Positions 42,342 to 51,648 of a stretch of 64,000 bases of DNA are shown piece by piece. Made by a program: the position numbers and the translations under genes. The stretch covers positions 3,356,001-3,420,000 of the forward strand of contig NZ_LR027880.1 of the NCBI RefSeq assembly GCF_900537995.1. The letters run 5' to 3'. The notes under the pieces were generated by a model. It was not told the origin of the DNA, ran no database searches, and worked only from the letters and a program-made list of their open reading frames with translations. Every line of letters begins with the position of its first letter. Positions within the stretch are counted from its first letter, which is position 1. This stretch comes from Roseburia intestinalis L1-82. GTDB taxonomy: Bacteria; Bacillota; Clostridia; Lachnospirales; Lachnospiraceae.

Positions 42342-44585
42342 TTATTCTAAGGTATCCTCTTCTGTATCCGGTTCCGGCACGACCGGATCTGTGGCATAAT
42401 CATATTTGATATCATCATATCCCCATCCGGCAATGATATCTTTTGGTTTGCCATCTACCATAACTGTTTTATAGGTCGTTATTCTTACAAAATAGCGTTT
42501 GCCCTTGGTAAGTCCCTTGATCGTATATTTTAATTTATTGCTGTTTTTGATCTTGATCAGATGGATATCTTTTTCCGGTGTCGAATAAAAACCACCTTCT
42601 CCATCCGTATACTGGATCATATAACCGGTAATCTGCTCTTTGGTCTTCTTTGGTACATTCCAGCTTACCGTAGCAGAATTTGACGTCATCACCAGATCAT
42701 TCAGCATTGCATTCTGCGGTGCGATCGTAAACTCCCGGATGATCGTTCCGCGGAAATCACCTTTTAATTTAATCTGAATACGATGCACTCCGATACTCCT
42801 GCAGTCTGTCAGATATTTTACGGAATAATTCTTTTTCGGAACCGTCTTTCCGGTATAATTACGTTTTACCGTTACTGCAGGTTTATGTTTCTTTCCGTCG
42901 TAGACATAAGTTGTCTCTCTCTGCCAGTTATCATCCGCAAGACACACATACAGGCTGGTTGACTGTACTAGCGGCCATTTGTTTTTGATGGAACGGTTAT
43001 TTTTAAAAGTAGACTTTTTAATTCCAGGAATCTGTGTCCATGAACTTAAGTCTGTATAGGAGAGAAGATTCTTCGTCTTATCCAAAGACTCCTTTGAATC
43101 GATCACTTTAAATGTATTATATATTTTACGCTCTCTGCCATTGATATCGCGAAGTCCCCAGTAAAAGCCCTGATCCACATCCGACTGCGGTTCGGTATCT
43201 CTCGCATAGATAAAGGATTCGATCATCTTATTGCCTTCGCTGATATAGTAAGCATACGCATATGTTGCTGCCTGCAGTTCTTCTCCCTGTGTCGAATTGA
43301 ACGCCTGCTCTGCAAGCATGATCGTTGCATCTTTGCCGATCTTCTTTTTTACATATTCCGTCAGGACAGAAATATTTTTCATGGTAATGATCCTGGAATC
43401 CACACCACTGCCTGCTAAAGAGTCATCCCAGAATTTTGGCTCCACAAGACCCTGTGAATATGCATGATATGCAATGTTTGGACAGATCTTACCCTGCGCT
43501 TTCAGTTTCGAATAAAATGTGTCCAGTGTATTCTTCGTCGAGAAAAAGCTGTTCCCGCCTCCATCGACATCCTGATTCCAGTTATAATCAAGGCTGATAT
43601 ATACCTTTGAATGGCTGCTGACACTCTTTGTAGCATTATATGCAATGCGGAATGCCCGCGCATAATCATCCATATACGCACTTAAGCTTTTTCCGCCCGC
43701 ATAGTTCCAGTCATAAGGACTGTCAACCTCATTTCCTAAGATCCATCCGGACACCAAATGCTGTTCATTGCCAAATTTCTCTGCCATGTAACTCATAAAT
43801 GCTTCCCAGGTACGGCATCCTGCTGCTGATGTTGTCTTAATGGAAGAGAATATTTTTCCACCGCCATAACTCATTTTGCCCGCCTGGCCTTTTGCGTCTT
43901 TGCCAAGAAGCAGGATCACATATACTTTGGATCCATCGTCAATATACTGACGCACCTGATCCTGCAGCCAGTTTACACGATCCCTGTCAAATGTATATTT
44001 TTTCCCGCGGTATTTATACACCTCTTTATTTCCGCAGTCTTTATTTAAAATTTCTTCGATCGACCAGTTTAAGACAACATGCTGCGTACGGAGTTTCTTT
44101 ACCGACGTGTGATCTGCCCAGTCCGGCTGCAGTCCTTTTTTAGACGTTGTCTTAACACCGGTACCGGTGTAGGATGCCAGTGCCTCCGGATTTGTAATAT
44201 ACTGTGCACCACTGACTGCTATATATTTTTTTCCTTTTTTGTATGCAGCCACAAATTTCTGGCAAAGCATGCTGCTCTTATATTTTACAGAAAATGTGAC
44301 AGTACCTTTTTTAAAGTTAGCGGAAGCCACCGGTTTTCCGGCAAGTTTTGCATTTTCTTTCACATTGGCATCTACCGAAAACAGGTAAAGTTTTTTTCCC
44401 ATTCCTTTCTGTATTCCGGCAACTTTTGCTTTTACCGTTACCTTGCTTCCAACTGAATTTACTTTACAGGATACTAACTGTACCGGTTTTCCAGCTGCAT
44501 AAACCTCTGTCTGTGCACCGGGAAAAAGCCCTGCTGCCAGGATTGCAACGAGACAGATACAAATGATTTTTTTTAATATTTTCAT
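42342..44585 (-). CDS. Secreted glycosidase-like protein (DUF5722-like) with C-terminal fibronectin III domain
   Basis: 747 residues with a signal peptide (MKILKKIICICLVAILAAGL, likely cut after VYA near 30). A ~100-residue beta-domain is followed by a TIM-barrel-like domain. SGWILGNEVDS places Glu286 after Asn, as in clan GH-A acid/bases. IAYHAYSQG (His374) and IMLAEQAFNS (Glu426) fit the strand before and at the nucleophile. After about 560 come a beta-domain and a fibronectin III-like domain (NDLVMTSNSATVSWNVPK, YMIQYTDGEGG). I recall this type as DUF5722 but could not check. It lies between pyrD and the GNAT gene, with no anchor motif. The substrate is unknown. Confidence 0.7.
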   Translation of the reverse strand: MKILKKIICICLVAILAAGLFPGAQTEVYAAGKPVQLVSCKVNSVGSKVTVKAKVAGIQKGMGKKLYLFSVDANVKENAKLAGKPVASANFKKGTVTFSVKYKSSMLCQKFVAAYKKGKKYIAVSGAQYITNPEALASYTGTGVKTTSKKGLQPDWADHTSVKKLRTQHVVLNWSIEEILNKDCGNKEVYKYRGKKYTFDRDRVNWLQDQVRQYIDDGSKVYVILLLGKDAKGQAGKMSYGGGKIFSSIKTTSAAGCRTWEAFMSYMAEKFGNEQHLVSGWILGNEVDSPYDWNYAGGKSLSAYMDDYARAFRIAYNATKSVSSHSKVYISLDYNWNQDVDGGGNSFFSTKNTLDTFYSKLKAQGKICPNIAYHAYSQGLVEPKFWDDSLAGSGVDSRIITMKNISVLTEYVKKKIGKDATIMLAEQAFNSTQGEELQAATYAYAYYISEGNKMIESFIYARDTEPQSDVDQGFYWGLRDINGRERKIYNTFKVIDSKESLDKTKNLLSYTDLSSWTQIPGIKKSTFKNNRSIKNKWPLVQSTSLYVCLADDNWQRETTYVYDGKKHKPAVTVKRNYTGKTVPKKNYSVKYLTDCRSIGVHRIQIKLKGDFRGTIIREFTIAPQNAMLNDLVMTSNSATVSWNVPKKTKEQITGYMIQYTDGEGGFYSTPEKDIHLIKIKNSNKLKYTIKGLTKGKRYFVRITTYKTVMVDGKPKDIIAGWGYDDIKYDYATDPVVPEPDTEEDTLE

Positions 44586-44605
44586 AACTTACATTCCCCT
44601 GTGAT

Positions 44606-45514
44606 TTATCTATCGTGTACTGCGCCTACGAGTTCTTTGATATCTTTTACCTGATAACGCTCCATATAATCGCGGATTCCGTCAACAATCTCCATGGTTA
44701 CCTGTGGATTGGTAAAGTTTGCTGTTCCGACAGACACTGCCGTTGCTCCCGCAAGGATCATCTCGATCGCATCATCTGCATTCATGATCCCGCCCATACC
44801 AACGATCGGGATATTTACCGCCTGTGCGGTCTGATATACCATGCGCACTGCAACCGGATGCACGGCAGGACCTGACATGCCGCCCGTTCTGTTTGCCAGT
44901 GCAAACGTGCGTCTGTGGATATCGATCTTCATTCCTGTCAGCGTGTTGATCAACGATAAACCGTCCGCACCGCCGGCTTCTGCCGCACGCGCCATCTCCG
45001 TGATGTCTGTTACATTCGGTGAAAGTTTCATGATGACAGGCTGTTTTGCATGCGCCTTGATCTCTCTTGTGATATCTTCAACCATCTTTGGATTCTGTCC
45101 AAAGGCAATTCCGCCCTCTTTTACATTCGGACAGGAAATATTGATCTCTAAAAGATCGACCGGCTGGTCTGCAAGTCTGTCCACAACTTCTATGTATTCC
45201 GACGTTGTATGTCCACATACATTGACCACAATTCTGGTATCATATTTCTTTAAGAAAGGAATATCGCGCTCAATGAAAAGATCAATACCCGGATTCTGAA
45301 GTCCGATCGCATTTAACATGCCCCCGTATACCTCAGCCACACGCGGTGTCGGATTTCCTTCCCACGGTACATTGGCAACACCCTTTGTCACAACAGCACC
45401 AAGACGGTTTAAATCCACAAACTCCGAATATTCTTCCCCGGCGCCAAACGTTCCGGACGCAGTCATGACCGGATTATTTAATGTCACTCCACATAAATCT
45501 ACTTTCATGTTCAT
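44606..45514 (-). CDS. pyrD: Dihydroorotate dehydrogenase, class 1B catalytic subunit
   Basis: 302 residues. FMN-barrel motifs are MTASGTFGAGEEY, INISCPNVKEGG and GMGGIMNADDAIEMILAGA. The class 1 active-site Cys is in VNISCPN-type position 'NISCPNV'. It oxidises dihydroorotate to orotate and passes electrons to PyrK. Its start overlaps the pyrK stop by one base, so the two subunits are made together. Confidence 0.96.
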   Translation of the reverse strand: MNMKVDLCGVTLNNPVMTASGTFGAGEEYSEFVDLNRLGAVVTKGVANVPWEGNPTPRVAEVYGGMLNAIGLQNPGIDLFIERDIPFLKKYDTRIVVNVCGHTTSEYIEVVDRLADQPVDLLEINISCPNVKEGGIAFGQNPKMVEDITREIKAHAKQPVIMKLSPNVTDITEMARAAEAGGADGLSLINTLTGMKIDIHRRTFALANRTGGMSGPAVHPVAVRMVYQTAQAVNIPIVGMGGIMNADDAIEMILAGATAVSVGTANFTNPQVTMEIVDGIRDYMERYQVKDIKELVGAVHDR

Positions 45515-46290
45515 CAGAATTCTACCTCCTGTGCAAGAAATACCGGTCCCTCTTTACAGATTCTCTTATTTTTTACATTGCTGTGTGCATCTTTTTCTTT
45601 TGACTTGCACACGCAGGCAAGACAGGCTCCGATACCGCATGCCATGCGCTCTTCCATGGAAATCCAGCACTCGATGTTCTGCTCTGCGGCATATTCTTTG
45701 ATTGCACGCAGCATCGGGGTTGGTCCACAGGCATAAATGATGTCTGCATCCAGTCCGTTCTCACGGATCGCATCAAGTACATTTCCCTCTGTTCCGGCAC
45801 TGCCATCCTCCGTTGCAATATAGATCTGTCCGCGGTTACGGAAATCTTCCAGCAGGAAAAGCTCATCCCGGAATCCAAGCACGATCTGTTTCTCGCAGTC
45901 TAACTCTTTGGCAAGTTCTAACATTGGCGGGATTCCGATTCCTCCACCGATCAGAAATGCCTTTTTGTTTTTCTGTGGGAATCCATTTCCAAGCGGTCCT
46001 ACCACTTTTAACTGCATACCGGTGCGCATGCCGGAAAATTCTGCGGTTCCCTTTCCTGCCACACGGTATACCAGACGGATCGCACCGTCCTTTCTGTCGA
46101 TCTCACAGATGCTGATCGGTCTTGGAAGCAGTCTGCTTCCCTCATTGCAGTAGACAGAAACAAACTGTCCTGCTTTTGCATGTGCTGCGATGTGCTCTGT
46201 GCGCAGCCACATACTGTAAATATCGTCCGCGATTTCTTCCTGCCGGATGATGATCGCAGTTTCCTCAAATTTTGTGCCCTTTGTCTGCAT
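45514..46290 (-). CDS. pyrK: Dihydroorotate dehydrogenase electron-transfer subunit
   Basis: 258 residues. FAD-binding motif RPISICEIDRKDGAIRLVYR, NAD-binding LIGGGIGIPPMLELAKEL, and C-terminal 2Fe-2S cysteines in MACGIGACLACVC with a fourth in RICKEGP. It carries electrons from PyrD to NAD+. It lies 29 bp after pyrC. Confidence 0.96.
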   Translation of the reverse strand: MQTKGTKFEETAIIIRQEEIADDIYSMWLRTEHIAAHAKAGQFVSVYCNEGSRLLPRPISICEIDRKDGAIRLVYRVAGKGTAEFSGMRTGMQLKVVGPLGNGFPQKNKKAFLIGGGIGIPPMLELAKELDCEKQIVLGFRDELFLLEDFRNRGQIYIATEDGSAGTEGNVLDAIRENGLDADIIYACGPTPMLRAIKEYAAEQNIECWISMEERMACGIGACLACVCKSKEKDAHSNVKNKRICKEGPVFLAQEVEF

Positions 46291-46319
46291 GAATTTTCTC
46301 CTTTTATCTACCCGCTTTT

Positions 46320-47645
46320 TTATTCCTCATATACGATATGACCGCCAACGATCGTCATTTTTACTTTTCCGGTCACCGTTCTTCCGTCAAACGGGGTATT
46401 TCTTCCCTTGCTTGCAAATTTGTTTTTATCGATCTTATAAGTTTCATTCGGATCAAAGATCACGATATCTGCTGTCTTTCCAGGAGCGATATCGCCCTTG
46501 TCAAGTCCGACGATCTTCGCCGGATTATAACTCATTTTTTCTGCCATCTGCATCGGTGTCAGATAACCGCCAAGTACCAGTTCTGTATAGGTTAAGCATG
46601 CTGCGGTTTCAAGTCCGACGATTCCAAACGGCGCATTCTTCATGGAGGTATTTTTATCTGCAAATGTATGCGGTGCATGATCGGTAGAAATCACATCCAT
46701 AATATTGTCACGAAGTCCCACTCTTAGTGCCTCCACGTCTTTTTTAGTACGAAGCGGCGGGTTCATCTTAAAATTAGTATCTGCATCCGCATCCGCAGCA
46801 ATCACATTCTTTTCCACATCCATTTCCGGTGCGATCTTGCGTATATCATCCGAAGTCAGTGTAAAATGATGCGGACATACTTCTGCGGTAACTTTTACAT
46901 TCTTCTGCTTTGCAAGATCGACCATCATGACGGAATCTTCCGTTGAGCAATGACATAAATGAAGTTTTGCCCCGGTGTCGTGGCTTAGCATGATATCTCT
47001 TGCAACAATGATATCTTCTACGGAATTGGTGATTCCCTTTAATCCAAGTTCTCTTGCATGCTCATCCTCATTCATGACACCGCCATTGACAAGATTTTTA
47101 TCCTCACAATGTGCAAGTACCACAATGCCCAATTTTGCAGCTTTTTCCATCGCCTCGCGGTATAGCTGGGCATTCATGACGGATTTTCCGTCCTCACTGA
47201 TTGCAGGGATTCCAGCCTTTACCATTCCCTCAATATCCGCAAGTTCTTTTCCTTCCTGATTTTTTGTCACGGCACCCACCTGTAATACATTTACAAGTCC
47301 GACCGTTTTTGCCTTATTATGCACATAATTTACAACATCCGGATTGTCAACAACCGGTTTGGTGTTCGGCATTGCAAGAATCGTTGTATATCCACCGTGT
47401 GCTGCTGCCCGACAGCCTGTTTCGATCGTTTCTTTTTCCTCAAATCCCGGATCACGCAGATGCACATGCATGTCAATAAATCCCGGCATGACAAAACATC
47501 CCTTCGCATTGATCTTCCGGTCTGCTTTCTCTTTGATCCCTTTTTCAATCTTAGAAACAACACCATTTTCCACCAATACATCTGCAACTTCATTCATCCC
47601 TGTGGCAGGATTGATCACCTGTCCATTTTGAATTAATATTGTCAT
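46320..47645 (-). CDS. pyrC: Dihydroorotase
   Basis: 441 residues from the ATG at 47645 (MTILIQNGQVINP) with GGAGAAATT upstream; the frame is open to 47687. Metal-site motifs: MPGFIDMHVHLRDPG, a Lys/Asp region in SEDGKSVMNAQLYREA, VLAHCEDKN, and VISTDHAPHT. It closes carbamoyl-aspartate to dihydroorotate in pyrimidine synthesis. It heads the pyrC-pyrK-pyrD run. Confidence 0.96.
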   Translation of the reverse strand: MTILIQNGQVINPATGMNEVADVLVENGVVSKIEKGIKEKADRKINAKGCFVMPGFIDMHVHLRDPGFEEKETIETGCRAAAHGGYTTILAMPNTKPVVDNPDVVNYVHNKAKTVGLVNVLQVGAVTKNQEGKELADIEGMVKAGIPAISEDGKSVMNAQLYREAMEKAAKLGIVVLAHCEDKNLVNGGVMNEDEHARELGLKGITNSVEDIIVARDIMLSHDTGAKLHLCHCSTEDSVMMVDLAKQKNVKVTAEVCPHHFTLTSDDIRKIAPEMDVEKNVIAADADADTNFKMNPPLRTKKDVEALRVGLRDNIMDVISTDHAPHTFADKNTSMKNAPFGIVGLETAACLTYTELVLGGYLTPMQMAEKMSYNPAKIVGLDKGDIAPGKTADIVIFDPNETYKIDKNKFASKGRNTPFDGRTVTGKVKMTIVGGHIVYEE

Positions 47646-47719
47646 AATTTCTCCATTCCGAAGCACGCTTTCATCGCTTCTGTGCAAAATTTTGTCTGTA
47701 TTCTGTCAAATTTTATATC

Positions 47720-47748
47720 AGTGTACCATATGCAAAAATCTTCGTAAA
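47720..47748 (-). promoter_or_regulatory. Candidate promoter of the pyr genes
   Basis: On the minus strand TTTACG (47743-47748), a 17-bp spacer ending TGG, and TACACT (47720-47725) give an extended -10 promoter in the 113-bp gap after hflX. No PyrR-type attenuator was recognised. Confidence 0.5.
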
Positions 47749-47758
47749 CACAAAGCCT

Positions 47759-49003
47759 CTATAAACTGCCATAGATTTCCGGCGTGACATAGGCGCGGAT
47801 AAAAATGCCCTCCGGCCGGTACTCTTCCTCTAAAAGTTCTCCACTCTTTCTGATCTGCTGTAAAATTCCAGCCTCCTGATAAGAGATTGTACGCTCCACT
47901 AATATTTTATTATCCCGCAGCAACGTACAGAAAAGTTCTTTCAACTCCTCTAATCCTGTTCCCTTTTTTGCGGAAACCGCCAATGTATAATCTGCCTTAA
48001 AATCACGGATCGGCTCCTCATCTGTGACCTGATCCTGCTTATTAAATAGGGTAATAACCGTTTTTTCCCTGATATCGAGCTGATAGAGTGTATCATACAC
48101 AATGTGCATCTGCTTGTCCCGTTGTGGATTGGACGCATCCACCACATGCACGATATAATCTGCATATTTGGCTTCCTCTAAGGTACTCTTAAATGCTTCG
48201 ATCAGATGATGCGGCAGTTTCCGGATAAAACCGACCGTGTCCGTCAGAAGAATTTCCTGTCTGCCCGGCAGTTCTAAGACACGCGTTGTCGGATCTAAAG
48301 TTGCAAACAGCTTATCTTCCTCTAACACTCCCGCTCCCGTTAAGTGGTTTAAAAGTGTTGATTTTCCCGCATTGGTGTATCCGACGATCGCAGCCACAGG
48401 AATCTGTTTCTTTTCCCTCTGGGCGCGCGTGATCTCACGGTGTTTCCTCACTTCTTTTAATTCACGGTTCAACTGCGCAATACGGTCTTTGATCAGACGC
48501 CTGTCCATCTCCAACTTTTTCTCACCGGGGCCTCTGGTTCCGATACCACCGCCAAGTCTTGACATGGAACGCCCGAGACCGGTCAGACGGCTTAGTCTGT
48601 ATTTTAACTGCGCCAGCTCGACCTGGATCTTTCCCTCGCTTGTCGTTGCCCGCGCTGCAAAAATATCAAGAATGATCAGCGTCCGGTCCATGACTTTTGT
48701 ATCTAACATCTGCTCTAAGTTTTTGAGCTGTGCCGGCGATAACTCATCATCACAGACGATACCGGTCGCACCTAGTTCCGCGATCATGTCGGCGATTTCC
48801 TGCACTTTTCCGGTTCCAACATAGGTGCCCGGATGGATCAGTTCACGTTTCTGGATCAGCGTGCCGACGGTAACTGCTCCTGCTGTCTTTACAAGTTCTG
48901 CTAATTCTGCGACGGAATCTTCCGCATCGTCACCATCCTGTTCGCTGACACCGACTAAAATGACACGCTCTTTTACTTCTTCTATTTTAATGGGTTCTGG
49001 CAT
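47759..49003 (-). CDS. hflX: Ribosome-associated GTPase HflX
   Basis: 414 residues. The N-terminal HflX domain (HPGTYVGTGKVQEIADMIAE, CDDELSPAQLKNLEQ) is followed by a glycine-rich linker (SRLGGGIGTRGPGEKKLE). The GTPase domain has G1 VGYTNAGKSTLLN, G3 DTVGFIRKLP and G4 NKQD. It rescues or splits stalled ribosomes in other bacteria. It begins 26 bp after the TPR lipoprotein gene. Confidence 0.95.
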   Translation of the reverse strand: MPEPIKIEEVKERVILVGVSEQDGDDAEDSVAELAELVKTAGAVTVGTLIQKRELIHPGTYVGTGKVQEIADMIAELGATGIVCDDELSPAQLKNLEQMLDTKVMDRTLIILDIFAARATTSEGKIQVELAQLKYRLSRLTGLGRSMSRLGGGIGTRGPGEKKLEMDRRLIKDRIAQLNRELKEVRKHREITRAQREKKQIPVAAIVGYTNAGKSTLLNHLTGAGVLEEDKLFATLDPTTRVLELPGRQEILLTDTVGFIRKLPHHLIEAFKSTLEEAKYADYIVHVVDASNPQRDKQMHIVYDTLYQLDIREKTVITLFNKQDQVTDEEPIRDFKADYTLAVSAKKGTGLEELKELFCTLLRDNKILVERTISYQEAGILQQIRKSGELLEEEYRPEGIFIRAYVTPEIYGSL

Positions 49004-49029
49004 GTGTTCCTCCCTTGCTGTCTCTAATT

Positions 49030-50208
49030 CTAATTTCCTGTATCCTGTGAAGAACTGTCTCCCGCAGTATTATCCCCTGTCGAATCACTCTGTGCTGAAC
49101 GATTCTCCGCAGAACTGTCTCCTGTAGAACTATCATTCGTGGTATCACTTTGTGCAGAGCTATCGTCCGTGGAACTATTTCCCGTAGAGTTTTGCCCTTC
49201 ATCTGAAGAATCCGTACTTTCTGTATCGCTGCCCGCATCCGTATTCTGGCGGTTCTTTAAAAAGATATATTCTCTCTGCGCCGCCTCATCATCCGGATAA
49301 AGGGAAACGTACTGCTGAACGACATCCCACGCAGATGAAAAATCACCGCTGTACTCATAAGCAATGATCTGATTTGACAAAAGTTCCTGCTGATTTGTGA
49401 CATTATCCATCGCAAGTCCCTGTCTGATATCCTCTAACGCCGCTTCATAGTTGCCTTTTTCCATCTGGATCTCGGCAAGCGCATTCATTGCCACAGAGTC
49501 CGCCGTACCACTGTCGACATATGCCTGATAATATTTTTCCGCATTTGCAGAATCTTCTTCCGCTTCATAGACCTGTGCAAGGTAAAGGTTTGCTTTGGCA
49601 CTGTCCTTTTTGACTGCTCCTTCTAACTCTTTGACTGCATTATCATATTGTCCGAGCAGATAATAAATCCTGCCGCGCCAGGTAAGATTTTCTGCGGAAT
49701 TTCCCTTGATATCAAACGCTTTGTTTAAATACTCTTCCCCTTCCTCAGTCATATTATTACCGGCAAGGTTCTCATAAATCCCAACATACAGTTCATAATC
49801 ATCCGGGTTATATTTGACAGCATTGGCAAAATCTTTTTTTGCCGTATCCGTATCCTGCTGCTTTAGACTCAGACATCCATGCAGATAATATGCGTTGCCG
49901 TTTTCCTCATCATAATCGATCATCGCCTGATAAGTAGCAAGAGCTCCCTCTATATCTCCACCGGCATACTGTGCTGCCGCCTTATAATAGCAGATGTCGA
50001 GTTCTGTATCTGTAATCTTCCCCACACACTGGGATAGTGCGCTGTTAAAAGCAGCCACTGCACCTTCATAATCACCGGACTGCATACTGTTAATCCCAAT
50101 CTTGCGGAAATCCAGTTCATCTTCTAAGCGCTCATTGGTACATCCGGTAAAAAGTGCAGCAAACAATACTGCCCCTGCAACCATGTATGGCAATCTGTGT
50201 TTCTTCAT
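49030..50208 (-). CDS. TPR-repeat lipoprotein with Ser/Thr/Asp-rich tail
   Basis: 392 residues. A lipoprotein signal ends in LFTGC (Cys23). About seven tetratricopeptide repeats follow (SGDYEGAVAAFNSAL, GDIEGALATYQAMIDYDEEN, LGQYDNAVKELEGAVKKDSA and others), suggesting a protein-protein scaffold on the outer face of the membrane. The last ~60 residues are a low-complexity tail rich in Ser, Thr, Asp and Asn with degenerate repeats of SSTGDSSAxN type. The role is not known. It lies between a GNAT gene (20 bp) and hflX (26 bp). Confidence 0.85.
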   Translation of the reverse strand: MKKHRLPYMVAGAVLFAALFTGCTNERLEDELDFRKIGINSMQSGDYEGAVAAFNSALSQCVGKITDTELDICYYKAAAQYAGGDIEGALATYQAMIDYDEENGNAYYLHGCLSLKQQDTDTAKKDFANAVKYNPDDYELYVGIYENLAGNNMTEEGEEYLNKAFDIKGNSAENLTWRGRIYYLLGQYDNAVKELEGAVKKDSAKANLYLAQVYEAEEDSANAEKYYQAYVDSGTADSVAMNALAEIQMEKGNYEAALEDIRQGLAMDNVTNQQELLSNQIIAYEYSGDFSSAWDVVQQYVSLYPDDEAAQREYIFLKNRQNTDAGSDTESTDSSDEGQNSTGNSSTDDSSAQSDTTNDSSTGDSSAENRSAQSDSTGDNTAGDSSSQDTGN

Positions 50209-50228
50209 ATTATAATAATTCCTTTTCC

Positions 50229-50720
50229 CTACAATTCTTCAAATACCAGCCGCATATCATACCACACGGCTCCCCCGTGCTTTGACATGGACTTTCCTTC
50301 ATTTACAAAACCAAATCTCTCATAAAATGGAATAAGACTCTCTTTACACGTTAAAACGATCCCTTTTCGTTCCTGCTCTTTGACATCCGCGATCACGCGC
50401 TCCATGAGTTTCGACGCACATCCCATTTTCTGATACTCCGGCAGCGTTGCCACTCCAAAGATCATCTGCCACTGTCCCTCTTCACAGTGCATTGTGGCAT
50501 CCTCAAACATCTCATCCCGCAGGATTGGAATATCTGTCGTCATTCCATTGATCATGCTTGCCAGTTTCCCGGAATCCTCCAGTAACCAGAAATGATTCGG
50601 GAATACGGTCAGGCGTTTTTCAAAAGAATCCTTTTCTGCTGCTTCTTCCGGTGGAAAACACTGTCTTTCCAACTCTGTGATCGCATCTATATCATTTATT
50701 GTTGCAAATCTTATGTCCAT
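50229..50720 (-). CDS. GNAT-family acetyltransferase
   Basis: 163 residues from the ATG at 50720 (MDIRFATINDIDAITELERQ), with GGAG nine bases upstream; the frame is open to 50753. Acetyl-CoA site: FGVATLPEYQKMGCASKLMERV. The C-terminal KESLIPFYERFGFVNEGKSM fits GNAT. The substrate is unknown. It heads the GNAT-TPR-hflX run and is divergent from the sigma-factor operon, with the tandem repeat at 50747-50985 directly upstream. Confidence 0.88.
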   Translation of the reverse strand: MDIRFATINDIDAITELERQCFPPEEAAEKDSFEKRLTVFPNHFWLLEDSGKLASMINGMTTDIPILRDEMFEDATMHCEEGQWQMIFGVATLPEYQKMGCASKLMERVIADVKEQERKGIVLTCKESLIPFYERFGFVNEGKSMSKHGGAVWYDMRLVFEEL

Positions 50721-50746
50721 TGTTTTTGTCTCCATTTTTAATTCTT

Positions 50747-50985
50747 GCTGCACTTCAGTCCGCAGTGCACGTCCGAAAAATCAGAGATTTTCCGGACTGA
50801 CGGGCTTTCGCCCTATCAACGAAGCAAACAATAAAAAAGTGCCTGCAAGCAGTCATTTTTTTATCATTTGGCTGCACTCCAGTCCGCAGTGCATGTCCGA
50901 AAAATCAGAGATTTTCCGGACTGACGGGCTTTCGCCCTATCAACGAAGCAAACAATAAAAAAGTGCCTGCAAGCAGTCATTTTTT
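50747..50985. repeat. Tandem repeat, two ~115-bp copies at a 124-bp period
   Basis: Copy 1 starts at 50747 and copy 2 at 50871. They match over about 115 bp with two substitutions. Each copy contains internal hairpins (GTCCGAAAAATC / GATTTTCCGGAC and GGGCTTTCGCCC). It does not encode a credible protein. It looks like a dispersed intergenic repeat of the genome that has duplicated locally. Confidence 0.85.
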
Positions 50986-51001
50986 ATTGTTCACTTCGTT
51001 G
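50941..51001. repeat. Long hairpin at the end of the tandem repeat
   Basis: CAACGAAG, AAACAATAAAAAA pairs with TTTTTTATTGTT, CTTCGTTG across a 17-nt centre that itself contains CTGC/GCAG. About 20 of 22 arm positions pair. The right arm is absent from the first repeat copy. It separates the divergent GNAT and sigma-factor transcription units and could act as a bidirectional terminator or mark a small mobile repeat. Confidence 0.7.
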
Positions 51002-51059
51002 GCACTGCTCAATGCTTACGCACATTATACCATACCTTTTTGATGTTTTGCATTGATTT

Positions 51060-51090
51060 TGAAACTTTTTGTGGCTATGCTATATCTAAT
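51060..51090 (+). promoter_or_regulatory. Candidate ECF-type promoter of the sigma-factor operon
   Basis: TGAAACTTTTT from 51060 fits the TGAAAC -35 shared by many ECF sigma factors. TATCTAAT lies at 51083-51090, with a 17-bp spacer. It is 49 bp upstream of the sigma-factor start and would allow autoregulation. No good sigma-A promoter was seen in the same gap. Confidence 0.45.
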
Positions 51091-51138
51091 AGTCAGATGA
51101 TTCGAAAGAATCAAATATTTGCAAAGGAGGATCTGATC

Positions 51139-51648
51139 TTGAAATTCTTTTCCGGAAAAGAAAAAAAACATACAGCAGAATCTAATGATGATCTCATCGA
51201 ACGATTGCTGCTTGAGAATTACAACCGCTACTATCATCTTGCATACAGCTATGTACATAATCCCGACGATGCCAGTGACATCGTACAAAACGGTGCTTAT
51301 CTGGCGATCAAAAACAGTGCTTCCCTAAGGCAGCCGGAATATGCGGCGACCTGGATTTACCGCATCATGTTAAATGAGATTTTTCATCATTTAAAGCGGC
51401 CGGATACCATTTCTTACGAGGATTCACTGATCGCAGAGGGAAAACCGGACCAGTATCAGGACTTAGATCTTAGAACTGCGCTCGATTCTTTGTCCCCGGA
51501 GGATAAGGCGATCGTGGAACTTCGGTATTTCGAGGACTTAAAAATCGAAGATATCGCCCGCGTCTTAAATGAAAATGTCAATACCATAAAAAGCCGTCTG
51601 TACCGCAGTATGCAGAAGTTAAAACTGAAAATGGAGGTAACCGAATGA
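51139..51648 (+). CDS. ECF sigma factor (SigV-like)
   Basis: 169 residues from a TTG at 51139, chosen because AGGAGG lies eight bases upstream; the frame is open to 51040. Region 2 (YYHLAYSYVHNPDDASDIVQ, TWIYRIMLNE) melts the promoter. Region 4 (LDSLSPEDKAIVELRYFEDL, IEDIARVLNENVNTIKSRLY) contacts the -35. It overlaps the next gene by ATGA, the usual sigma/anti-sigma coupling. The partner type (RsiV-like) is what makes it SigV-like; the two proteins alone cannot fix the subgroup. Confidence 0.92.
   Translation: MKFFSGKEKKHTAESNDDLIERLLLENYNRYYHLAYSYVHNPDDASDIVQNGAYLAIKNSASLRQPEYAATWIYRIMLNEIFHHLKRPDTISYEDSLIAEGKPDQYQDLDLRTALDSLSPEDKAIVELRYFEDLKIEDIARVLNENVNTIKSRLYRSMQKLKLKMEVTE

Noticed and set aside
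47646..47758. PyrR-type attenuator before pyrC
   Set aside because: The 113-bp gap has a promoter-like sequence but no anti-terminator/terminator pair.
50677..50958. Plus-strand open frame of 93 codons over the tandem repeat
   Set aside because: It simply translates the 124-bp repeat twice, has no ribosome site and no protein-like composition.
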